Shown: positions 1 through 7,928 of the stretch, piece by piece
Layout: the number at the start of each line of letters is the position of its first letter
How positions within the stretch are numbered: the stretch's first letter is position 1
Assembly (NCBI GenBank): GCA_964530335.1
Contig: CAZGYG010000035.1
Span: forward strand, 1-25,941
Direction: 5' to 3'
DNA: 25,941 nt
Source of the DNA: VGDP01 sp964530335
Lineage (GTDB): Bacteria; Pseudomonadota; Alphaproteobacteria; SP197
Notes under the pieces: model-generated
What the model was told of the DNA's origin: nothing
The model's input: only the letters and a program-made list of their open reading frames with translations
The model's database searches: none
Program-made: the position numbers and the translations under genes

Positions 1-429
1 CCGGATCGCGAGCGAACGCTGGTAGAGCGGCTCGGCCTCGCCGTAGCGGCCCTGGACGCGGTAGAGCTCAGCCAGGTTGTTGAGGCTCACGGCCACGTCC
101 GGGTGCTCGGGCCCCAGGGCCTTCTCCAAGATCGCGAGCGAACGCTGGTAGAGCGGCTCGGCCTCGCCGTAGCGGCCCTGGGCGCGGTAGAGCCCAGCCA
201 GGTTGTTGAGGCTCGTGCCCAGCCGGGGGTCGTCCTCTCCATACCCTTCAGCAGCCTCGAGAGCGGCGGCAAAATGCTTTTCGGCCTCGGCGTAGTCCCC
301 TTGCTGGTACGCGGCCAGCCCCGCCGAGTCGAGGCTCTCCCATGATTGGGATTCGGCGTGCACTGGGCCGAGCGCCAGCGTGAGCCATAGCGGACCCGCC
401 AGCAACCAGAGCAGCCGACGTGTTTTCAT
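1..429 (-). CDS. Secreted tetratricopeptide-repeat protein, C-terminus cut by window edge
   Basis: The minus-strand frame from the ATG at 429 is open to base 1, giving 143 residues without a stop. Residues 1-25 form a signal peptide: MKTRR, a hydrophobic stretch (LLWLLAGPLWLTLALG), then VHA before ESQS. A TPR unit follows (AAYQQGDYAEAEKHF), then 42-residue kinesin-light-chain-type repeats with the core SLNNLA.LYR.QGRYGEAEPLYQRSLAI and the linker LGPEHPDVA. This is the TPR_10/TPR_12 type found in many bacterial periplasmic or exported proteins. It is a protein-protein interaction scaffold and the partner cannot be told. The last two units are nearly identical at DNA level (bases 4-55 match 130-181), so the gene probably continues as a longer array. 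It is transcribed away from the rest of the window. Confidence 0.85.
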   Translation of the reverse strand, partial: MKTRRLLWLLAGPLWLTLALGPVHAESQSWESLDSAGLAAYQQGDYAEAEKHFAAALEAAEGYGEDDPRLGTSLNNLAGLYRAQGRYGEAEPLYQRSLAILEKALGPEHPDVAVSLNNLAELYRVQGRYGEAEPLYQRSLAIR

Positions 430-459
430 TGCCTCGATCCTTCAGAATCGTTCAGCATC

Positions 460-474
460 CGACTCATTGAGTCG
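460..474. promoter_or_regulatory. Perfect 7-1-7 palindrome upstream of TPR gene, possible operator
   Basis: CGACTCA-T-TGAGTCG is a perfect inverted repeat with a single central base. It lies about 31-45 bases upstream of the TPR start codon, where a repressor or activator could bind. No regulator gene is adjacent, so the cognate factor is unknown. Confidence 0.35.
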
Positions 475-542
475 AGAGACACTTATGTTTCTAATGGATT
501 GGATCAAACGGATGCTACCCCCAGATTTCCGCGCTTTTTCTG

Positions 543-641
543 CGTCATGGCCGGGCGAAGTCCCGGCCATCCACGGCTTTCACGCCATTCGTGGATGCGC
601 GGGTCACCCCCGGGACGAAGTGCCCGGGGGCGCGCATGACG
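543..641. repeat. REP-like palindromic intergenic element
   Basis: The element is bounded by inverted CGTCATG (543-549) and CATGACG (635-641). Inside are three further hairpins: GGCCGGG/CCCGGCC, CCACG/CGTGG and CCCCCGGG/CCCGGGGG. This modular palindromic form, with the loop CGAAG and the CGTCATG ends, is typical of dispersed intergenic repeats of alphaproteobacteria. Copy number cannot be judged from one window. Confidence 0.65.
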
Positions 642-776
642 GAAAAGGGTACTGTTTGTCTGAGTCACCCCACTAACTCCTTCTTGGTCGAACGCAGCGC
701 GTTTCGCTGAGAGTCACGGGGAGCCATGGCAAGAAGGCTACGCGTCCCTGCTCGTTCAACTTGATCGGATTATGCT

Positions 777-1337
777 CTACCGCGGTCCGATCGTCACCAC
801 GGCGAGGATCGCGCCCTTCGCATCGGTGACGGGCAACGCCCGGTCGGCATCGTCCGCGAGAACGCTGTCCCAGCGGCCGAGCAAGTGCCCGGCGACCGAG
901 GCCGTGCCCGCGAGGCAGGTGACCAGCAGCGTTCCGGCGCGGCCCGGAATGTCGCCTTCCTCCGCCGGCCGATGGATGGCGACACGGCAGCCAAGGCTCG
1001 CCCGATCCGTCATCACGTTGTAGTCGTCGGTCGCGCCGTCGATCGGCGTGCAGGCGACCGCCGCCTCGCCCGCGAAGGCGAGCGGGACGAACCGGCGATC
1101 GAGCCTGTGAGTCTGGCCGTCCACCTCCAGCACCATCCCGGGGCCGTCGATCACCATGATGGTGCGGTCGTACCCCGGGAACGACGAGAACGGGCACGGG
1201 CGCTCGACGCGCGCGATGCTGGCCCGCCAGGCGAAACGCGTGGCGCCCGGCCGCACGGCGATCTCGCGCGTGACGCCGAGCCCGTTTCGCCACGGCATGA
1301 CGCGGTGCGCGGCCGCCGGGATCGCGACGACGGGCAC
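777..1337 (-). CDS. HutD-family cupin-like protein
   Basis: 186 residues from the GTG at 1337, six bases after the stop of the Rieske gene, so it is the last gene of this run. The start is chosen because HutD proteins carry about 12 residues before the hallmark MPW+NG motif, here MPWRNG at residues 14-19, followed by GVTREIAV and FAWRASIA. FSSFPGYDRTIMVIDG and the later GDIPGRAG fit the bicupin fold of HutD/Ves proteins. HutD is usually linked to histidine utilisation and is thought to bind a pathway metabolite rather than catalyse; no other hut gene is visible here. Its place in an amine-degradation operon suggests sensing or limiting a metabolite, which is inference. An ATG at 1298 is the alternative start but would delete the first strand. 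Confidence 0.75.
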   Translation of the reverse strand: MPVVAIPAAAHRVMPWRNGLGVTREIAVRPGATRFAWRASIARVERPCPFSSFPGYDRTIMVIDGPGMVLEVDGQTHRLDRRFVPLAFAGEAAVACTPIDGATDDYNVMTDRASLGCRVAIHRPAEEGDIPGRAGTLLVTCLAGTASVAGHLLGRWDSVLADDADRALPVTDAKGAILAVVTIGPR

Positions 1338-1342
1338 GGTTG

Positions 1343-2497
1343 TCAGCGCTGGGCGCGCTCCGCCGCCCGGCCGTCGGCCAGCCGCGACGCCAGGTAACGG
1401 GCGAAGTCGGTGAGCTCGCGTTCGAGCCAGCTCAGGCGCCCGCCGGCGGCGAGCGGCGCCGCGGTGTTGGCGTAGACCGCCTCGACCACGCCGCGGTCCT
1501 CGGCGTTGACCCGGTCGAAGAAGGCGACGGTCTCCGCCACCGTCGTCGCGCGGTCGGGGAGCGCCGCCCAGGCCTCGGGCGCGAACGCGGCGCCGAACCG
1601 AATGTGGACCTCGCCGACGCCCTTGGGCCTGAGCGACAGGTACCAGAGGTGGTCGGGCGCCAGCACGTACATGTGGCACGGGAACACGGTGGGCATCACC
1701 GAGGTGGCGCGCCATTCGTCTTTCAGCCGGCGGTTGTCCGGGTGGGCGAGGCCGTAGCCGGCGCCCTCGATCTTGGCGAAGGTCTGTACCGTGTAGGCGC
1801 CGCCGACGGCCGGGGGAAAGCGCGTGCTGTCGATCGGCATCCAGGCGCCCACGGTGGCGCGATGCGAGACCGGCAGGTGATAGCCCTCCATGAAGTTCTC
1901 GGTCAGGATCTTCCAGTTCGTCGCCCAGACGTGGTCCTGGGTGACGAAGGGCACGTAACCGGCCATCTCGTAGCGCCCGACCAGGTCGCGGAGCGGCCCG
2001 AACAGCGTCGCCGTGGCCGGGGCCGCGGGGTTCAGCGTGACGTAGATCCAGCCTTCCCAGAGCTCGGTGCGGACGGCGGGCAGGGCGTGGTCCGCGACGC
2101 GAAAGCCGGGGGTTTCGCGCATGTGCGGCGCGGCGACCAGGCGTCCGTTCAGGTCATAGGTCCAGGCGTGATAGGGACAGGTGAACTTGCGGCACCGCCC
2201 GCGCCCGTCGGCCAGCCGCATCATGCGGTGCAGGCAGACGTTGGAGAACGAGCGCACCACGCCGTCGTCGCCGCGCACCACGACGATCGGCTGGTCGTTG
2301 ATCGCGAACGTCAGGTAGTCGCCGGGCTCGGGGATTTCCGCCGCCAGCCCGGCGCACTGCCAGTCGACGGCGAAGATGCGGTCGCGTTCGAGCGCGTGAA
2401 GCTCCGGGTCGCGGTAGGCGCCGGGCGGCAATGCGCGCGCCGGCTCGGCGTCGGCGCGCTGCCTGATCTCGGCGAGGATCGATTCGAGCACCGTCAT
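1343..2497 (-). CDS. Rieske [2Fe-2S] non-heme iron oxygenase, alpha subunit
   Basis: 384 residues. The N-terminal Rieske domain has C88-L-H90 and C107-P-Y-H110, which bind the [2Fe-2S] cluster. The catalytic domain has H207 and H212 in ENFMEGYHLPVSH and a likely third ligand D334 in NAEDRGVVEAV. The length and the NWKILTENFMEGYH block resemble single-component-type alpha subunits such as the glycine betaine and carnitine oxygenases (GbcA/CntA-like), which cleave C-N bonds of methylated amines; other RHO alpha subunits hydroxylate. No reductase or ferredoxin gene is nearby, so electrons must come from elsewhere. The ATG at 2497 follows a GGGGA ribosome site and lies 11 bases after the alcohol dehydrogenase stop, so the two are cotranscribed. 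Substrate is undetermined; an amine or a gamma-glutamylated amine is suggested by context. Confidence 0.9.
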   Translation of the reverse strand: MTVLESILAEIRQRADAEPARALPPGAYRDPELHALERDRIFAVDWQCAGLAAEIPEPGDYLTFAINDQPIVVVRGDDGVVRSFSNVCLHRMMRLADGRGRCRKFTCPYHAWTYDLNGRLVAAPHMRETPGFRVADHALPAVRTELWEGWIYVTLNPAAPATATLFGPLRDLVGRYEMAGYVPFVTQDHVWATNWKILTENFMEGYHLPVSHRATVGAWMPIDSTRFPPAVGGAYTVQTFAKIEGAGYGLAHPDNRRLKDEWRATSVMPTVFPCHMYVLAPDHLWYLSLRPKGVGEVHIRFGAAFAPEAWAALPDRATTVAETVAFFDRVNAEDRGVVEAVYANTAAPLAAGGRLSWLERELTDFARYLASRLADGRAAERAQR

Positions 2498-2508
2498 GCC
2501 GTCCCCGT

Positions 2509-3687
2509 TCAGGCGAGCACGCCCTCGGCCGCGTCGCGGAACAGCCGTTCGAGCTTGGGCGCGTCGAGCGGCACCGGGTTGGTCGGCGCCGAAGGGTCCT
2601 TGGCGGCCTCGACGGCGATGCGCCCGGCATGCTCGGCGCCCACGCCCAGATCCTTCAACGTGTGCTCGATGCCGATGGTCCGGCGCAGTTCGAGCACCCA
2701 ATCGACGACGGCGGAGCTGGTCGGCGCCAGCCCGATGTAACGGGCCAGGCGCACCAGCTTGTCCTCGATGGCGCCGCGGTTGAACAGCAGGACATAGGGC
2801 ATGACCACGGCGTTGGTCCGGCCGTGATGGGTATCGAAGTTGGCGCCGATCGGGTGCGACAGGGCATGCATGGCGCCGAGCCCCTTCTGGAACGCGGTCG
2901 CGCCCATGGTCGAGGCAACCATCATGTAGGCCCGCGCCGCCAGGTTCGTGCCGTCCTTGACCGCCGCCGGCAGCCACTCCTTGATCAGCCGCATGCCCTC
3001 GAGCGCGATGCCGTCGGCCATCGGATGGAAGCCGGGCGCGCAATACGCTTCCAGGTTGTGGGACAGCGCGTCCATGCCGGTGGCCGCGGTCAGCCCGGGC
3101 GGCAGCCCGAGCGTGAGCTCCGGATCGTCGATGACGATGGCCGGCTGCATTTTGGGATGGAAGATCAGCTTCTTGACGTGGGTCGACTCGTCGACGACGA
3201 CCGAAACCCGGCCGACCTCGGACCCGGTGCCCGCGGTCGTCGGCACGGCGACGCACGGCGCCATGCCGGCCACGTTGACGCGGGTGTACCAGTCGTCGCG
3301 GTCCTCGAAGTCCCAGATCGGCCGGGTCTGGCCGACCATGAGCGCGATCGCCTTGCCGACGTCGAGCGCGCTGCCGCCGCCGAACGCGACCACGCCGTCC
3401 GCCCCGTGGGCGCGGAACGCCGCCACGCCGTCGTCGACGTTGCGCGCGACCGGGTTGGCGCGCACGTCGGCGAACACGGCGGTCGGCAGTCCCGCCTCGT
3501 CGTTGATCGCGGTGGCGCGGGCGACGATCGGCAACTTGGCCAGCCCCGGATCGGTGACCAGCAGCGCCCGCGTCATGCCGAGCTGGCGGCAGGCCGCGGG
3601 CAGCTCGGCGATGCGGCCCGGGCCGAAGCGCACCAGGGTGGGGTAGTTCCAGTTGCCGCGAAGGCTCTTGGGGTCGATGGCGGTCAT
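2509..3687 (-). CDS. Iron-containing (type III) alcohol dehydrogenase
   Basis: 392 residues, normal for the family. The nucleotide-binding GGGS is at 103-106 (VVAFGGGSALDVGKAIAL), and PTTAGTGSE at 149-157 is the usual follow-up. Four metal ligands are visible: D206, H210, H274 and H288. The spacings of 4 and 14 residues match E. coli FucO. It is expected to oxidise an alcohol with NAD(P), or reduce the aldehyde, in the cytoplasm. Start at ATG 3687 because GAGGAA lies 7 bases upstream and the frame before it lacks family similarity. It sits 67 bases after the GS-like gene and directly before the Rieske gene. In this setting the substrate could be the hydroxyl of a gamma-glutamylated amino-alcohol, but that is inference. 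Confidence 0.92.
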   Translation of the reverse strand: MTAIDPKSLRGNWNYPTLVRFGPGRIAELPAACRQLGMTRALLVTDPGLAKLPIVARATAINDEAGLPTAVFADVRANPVARNVDDGVAAFRAHGADGVVAFGGGSALDVGKAIALMVGQTRPIWDFEDRDDWYTRVNVAGMAPCVAVPTTAGTGSEVGRVSVVVDESTHVKKLIFHPKMQPAIVIDDPELTLGLPPGLTAATGMDALSHNLEAYCAPGFHPMADGIALEGMRLIKEWLPAAVKDGTNLAARAYMMVASTMGATAFQKGLGAMHALSHPIGANFDTHHGRTNAVVMPYVLLFNRGAIEDKLVRLARYIGLAPTSSAVVDWVLELRRTIGIEHTLKDLGVGAEHAGRIAVEAAKDPSAPTNPVPLDAPKLERLFRDAAEGVLA

Positions 3688-3754
3688 GGCGATTCCTCGA
3701 TGGCGCACTGCCGTCGAATCCACCATCAGGGCCCTGTCGTCAAGGGCGATGCGA

Positions 3755-5140
<1,386 letters not shown>

Positions 5141-5173
5141 GGCCGCGCCCGTTCGTTACGCCCTTGCGGTCGA

Positions 5174-5202
5174 GAAAAAGGGCCCCGATCGCTCGGGGCC
5201 CT
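5174..5202 (-). terminator. Rho-independent terminator after the permease gene
   Basis: Read on the minus strand, a 10-bp perfect stem AGGGCCCCGA/TCGGGGCCCT with a 4-base loop is followed by TTTTTC. It lies 18 bases after the permease stop and before the GS-like start, so it should lower, or uncouple, expression of the downstream catabolic genes relative to the permease. Confidence 0.85.
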
Positions 5203-5220
5203 CTGCCGTAGGACGCCGGT

Positions 5221-6687
5221 TCAGCCCTGCTTGCGGTGCTGAAGGGCGAACTGCTCCTCCGGCGACTTGACCAGGTGATTGCGGCCATAGGCGGCGAAGT
5301 AGACGATGCCCGCGGCGAACCAGACCAGCATCCCGATCACGCCCGGCTGGTAGTCCGGATTGACGATGCACACGATCAGCGACACGGCGGCGATGATGCC
5401 GCCGATGACCGCGCCGCCCACGCCGGTCCATGCCCGGAACGGCCGCTCGATGTTCGGCAGCGTGGTGCGCAGCCGGATGAACGACACGAACTGCATGACG
5501 TAGGCGATCACGGCGCCGAACACCGCCATGTAGAGGATGGCTCCCAGAAGCTTTCCGGTCGCCTGCTGCATGATCAGGCAGACGATGAAGCCCAGGACGG
5601 CCCCGGCGATCAGGGCGACGTGCGGGGTCTTGCGCGTGCCGTGTGTCGCCGACAGCCAGGCAGGGAAGTACCCCGCCCGGGACAACGAGAAGATGTTGCG
5701 GCCATAGGCGAAGATGATGGTGTGGAAGCTCGCCACCAACCCGGCCACCGCGATCAGGGAGAGTATCGCCGCCAGGGTGGCACCGCCCTCGCCCAGGATC
5801 GCCTTGAAGCCGGTGAACAGAGGCTCGGCCGAGGCGCCAACGCCGGCGGCGCCATCGGGCGCGATGCCGCCGTTGAGGAAGAGCGTGAGCACCGCCGTTA
5901 CCATCAGGGTCCCCAGGCCCCACAGGATGCCCTTCGGCAGGTTCTGCTGCCAGCCGACCGATTCCTCGGCGGCCAGGGGCAGCTCCTCGATCGCCAGGTA
6001 GAACCAGATGGCGAACGGGAAGGCGTAGAGCACGCCGGTGATGCCCTTCGGCAGGAACGTGCTGTTGCCCGGGTCCGGGACCACGTTCATGGCCGCGGAC
6101 CAGGAGAAGTAGGGGATCGCCATGACGTAGAACACGGCCAGGATCGCCAGCGCCAGGACGCAGATGACGACCGTGAACTTGAACGTCGTCTCGACGCCGG
6201 CGACGTTGATGCCGACGAAGATGGCATAGAAGATCGCCCACCACAGCCACATGGGCAGATCGAAGCCGAGCAGCGATTGGCTGATCGCGCTCATGTAGGC
6301 GCCGATCGCCACGACGACGACCGCCGGCGTGACGACGTATTCCATGTTCTCGGCCAGGCCGGTGATGAACCCGCCCCACGGGCCCATAGCCGTGCGCGCG
6401 AACGAATAGGCGCCGCCGGTGTGGGGCAGCGCGGTCGCCATCTCCGCGATCGAGTAGCAGAGCGCGACGTACATGACCGTGATGATGACGGTCGCGACCA
6501 GCAGGCCGCCGAAGCCGCCCACCGCGAGTCCGAAGTTCCAGCCGTAGAAGTCGCCGGATATGACCGCGGCGACCCCCAGCGCCCACAAAGACCAGACCCC
6601 GGCGTACCGCTTGAGCCCGCGCTTCTCGAAGTAGCCGGCATCGACCGAGGTATACTGAACCCCGCCGACGGATTCTTTCTCCGCCAT
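5221..6687 (-). CDS. APC-superfamily permease, ethanolamine permease-like
   Basis: 488 residues with about twelve hydrophobic membrane segments and the basic C-terminus QHRKQG. The first membrane segment reads WALGVAAVISGDFYGWN (ISGDFYGWN at 43-51), a block typical of the ethanolamine permease group of the amino acid-polyamine-organocation family. PHTGGAYSFAR and FPFAIWFYLAIEELPLAAEE, where the APC substrate and sodium/proton sites lie, also fit. It should import ethanolamine or a related small amine across the inner membrane. ATG 6687 is preferred over the in-frame GTG at 6693 because the run of five Gs ends 5-6 bases before the ATG. It is the first gene of the minus-strand cluster, with a sigma54-like promoter and a hairpin upstream and a strong terminator after it. 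Substrate specificity is by family only. Confidence 0.88.
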   Translation of the reverse strand: MAEKESVGGVQYTSVDAGYFEKRGLKRYAGVWSLWALGVAAVISGDFYGWNFGLAVGGFGGLLVATVIITVMYVALCYSIAEMATALPHTGGAYSFARTAMGPWGGFITGLAENMEYVVTPAVVVVAIGAYMSAISQSLLGFDLPMWLWWAIFYAIFVGINVAGVETTFKFTVVICVLALAILAVFYVMAIPYFSWSAAMNVVPDPGNSTFLPKGITGVLYAFPFAIWFYLAIEELPLAAEESVGWQQNLPKGILWGLGTLMVTAVLTLFLNGGIAPDGAAGVGASAEPLFTGFKAILGEGGATLAAILSLIAVAGLVASFHTIIFAYGRNIFSLSRAGYFPAWLSATHGTRKTPHVALIAGAVLGFIVCLIMQQATGKLLGAILYMAVFGAVIAYVMQFVSFIRLRTTLPNIERPFRAWTGVGGAVIGGIIAAVSLIVCIVNPDYQPGVIGMLVWFAAGIVYFAAYGRNHLVKSPEEQFALQHRKQG

Positions 6688-6709
6688 GTTCACCCCCGAG
6701 TGTCATGCC

Positions 6710-6733
6710 GTACGGGCATTCGTGGGCCCGTAC
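6710..6733. promoter_or_regulatory. Inverted repeat in permease leader
   Basis: GTACGGGC (6710-6717) and GCCCGTAC (6726-6733) are perfect 8-bp inverted arms around an 8-base loop, 23-46 bases upstream of the permease ATG. It could be a leader hairpin or an operator. Nothing more can be said from sequence. Confidence 0.35.
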
Positions 6734-6793
6734 CGCCTGCTGCGCCGACATGTCGCCACTACGGCCCACCCAAGGGAGGGCAGCGAGCCGGCG

Positions 6794-6810
6794 TGCAAAG
6801 CATCGTCCAA
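6794..6810 (-). promoter_or_regulatory. Candidate sigma54 (RpoN) promoter for the permease
   Basis: On the minus strand the site reads TTGGACGATGCTTTGCA. The GG of the -24 element and the GC of the -12 element are 12 bases apart, the invariant sigma54 spacing, and TTGCA is a perfect -12 half. The middle of the -24 block (GGACG instead of GGCACG) is weaker. It would give a leader of about 95 bases before the ATG at 6687. An NtrC-type activator would fit a nitrogen-source transporter. Confidence 0.4.
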
Positions 6811-7035
6811 ATCCACGGGGTTGAGAAGGAGATTTTCCGGCTCCGCCGGCCAGATCGGCTCGGGGAGCCAATTTGGCCCGATTCGCCGCGGCCTGGAATC
6901 ACGGGATGTCAGGAGATCGATGGGGAAATCGCGGTGCGGAGTCGCCCGAGTCGGCCACGCGCCGGGCGCCCATCATCGGCTAGACTGGGCGGCAGAGACC
7001 GCCAACGGCGGGATCGGCGAGGCAAGGAGGGCGTG

Positions 7036-7926
7036 GTGGCACGGCCGATCCTGATCGACTGCGATCCGGGCAAGGACGACGCCGTGGCCATCTGGTTCGC
7101 CACGGCATCCCCCGAGCTCGACATCCAGGCGGTGACGACCGTGGGCGGCAACGTCGGGCTCGGCAACACGACGCGCAACGCCCTGACCGTCCTGGGCCTG
7201 GCCGGCCGCCCCGACGTGCCGGTGCACGCCGGCTGCCCCTACCCGCTGCTGCGGCCGCTCGAGACGGCGACGGACGTCCACGGCACCAGCGGCATGGACG
7301 GCGCCAGCCTCGCCCCGTCGACGCGAGCGGCAAGCGGGCGCTACGGGCCGGTCGCGCTCATCGAAGCGATCCTGGCCGCGCCCCGCCCGCCGACGATCGC
7401 CGCGCTCGCGCCCGTCACCAACCTGGCGGTCGCGCTCGCCCTGGAACCGGCGATCGCCGGCAAGGTCGAGCGCATCGTCGTCATGGGCGGCGGCTTCCGC
7501 GAAGCCAACATGACGGCGTTCGCCGAGTTCAACGTCTACGTCGATCCCCACGCGGCGGCCAAGGTGTTCGCCTGCGGCGCGCCGATCACCCTGGTGCCGC
7601 TCGACGTGACGCGGCGGGTGCTGGCGACCGAGGCGTGGCTCGCCGGTCTCGAAGCCTCGGGGCGCATCGCGGCGCGGGCGGTCGCGGGCATGTATCGCGC
7701 CTCGCCGGATCTCGCGTTGCACGATCCCTGCGTCATGGCGTGGCTGGTGCGGCCCGACCTGTTCGTCGCGCGCGCGGCCCATGTCGCGGTCGTGACCGCC
7801 GACGGGCCGGAGATCGGCCGCACCGTGCGGTCCGCCACGGGCGCGCCCAACATGGACGTGTTGGTCGAGGTCGACGGCCCCGGCGTGCGCGCGCTGATCG
7901 CCGAACGATTGGGCGCGGTGCCGTGA
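7036..7926 (+). CDS. Nucleoside hydrolase (inosine/uridine-preferring family)
   Basis: 296 residues. The N-terminal D8-C-D10-PGK-D14-D15 is the calcium-binding signature of nucleoside hydrolases, which cleave the N-glycosidic bond of ribonucleosides to a base and ribose. TTVGGNVGLGNTTRNAL, the block VVMGGGF, AEFNVYVDPHAA and the C-terminal ALHDPCVMAWLVRPDLF with its catalytic-region His and Asp are all present. Length is slightly under the usual 310. The start is GTG 7036 because AAGGAGG ends five bases upstream; the GTG at 7033 would leave only two. The hydantoinase gene starts two bases after its stop, so the pair is translated together and likely acts in one nucleoside or pyrimidine breakdown route. 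Base specificity cannot be read from sequence. Confidence 0.92.
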   Translation: MARPILIDCDPGKDDAVAIWFATASPELDIQAVTTVGGNVGLGNTTRNALTVLGLAGRPDVPVHAGCPYPLLRPLETATDVHGTSGMDGASLAPSTRAASGRYGPVALIEAILAAPRPPTIAALAPVTNLAVALALEPAIAGKVERIVVMGGGFREANMTAFAEFNVYVDPHAAAKVFACGAPITLVPLDVTRRVLATEAWLAGLEASGRIAARAVAGMYRASPDLALHDPCVMAWLVRPDLFVARAAHVAVVTADGPEIGRTVRSATGAPNMDVLVEVDGPGVRALIAERLGAVP

Positions 7927-7928
7927 CC

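Larger units (their letters stand above)
430..776. other. Intergenic region with palindrome and REP-like element
   Basis: No convincing gene lies between the TPR start and the HutD-like stop. The stretch holds the 15-bp palindrome at 460-474, a relatively AT-rich segment around 475-530 that probably carries the TPR promoter, and the REP-like element at 543-641. I see nothing assignable in 642-776. Confidence 0.6.
6688..7035. other. Divergent intergenic region between permease and nucleoside hydrolase
   Basis: 348 bases with no supported gene; the reading frame crossing it on the plus strand is a mirror of the permease frame. It carries the inverted repeat at 6710-6733 and the sigma54-like site at 6794-6810, both oriented for the permease. 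For the nucleoside hydrolase side I find no clear promoter; TAGACT at about 6980 is a weak candidate -10. Confidence 0.6.

Noticed and set aside
502..663. Possible short minus-strand gene starting GTG with AAGGAG upstream
   Set aside because: The translation is simply the REP-like hairpins read through (many Arg/Pro/Gly) and has no independent support.
1340..2740. 466-codon plus-strand frame opposite the Rieske and ADH genes
   Set aside because: Composition is Gly/Arg/Val/Asp-rich shadow, while the minus strand holds complete enzymes with all catalytic residues.
5162..5220. Attenuator or small leader gene between permease and GS-like gene
   Set aside because: The hairpin is followed by a clean T-run on the minus strand and no start codon with a ribosome site precedes it, so a plain terminator explains it.
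5236..7926. Very long plus-strand open frame antisense to the permease
   Set aside because: It is the mirror of the permease in a GC-rich genome: low-complexity Arg/Asp/His/Gln composition and no family motifs until the nucleoside hydrolase part, which begins at 7036.
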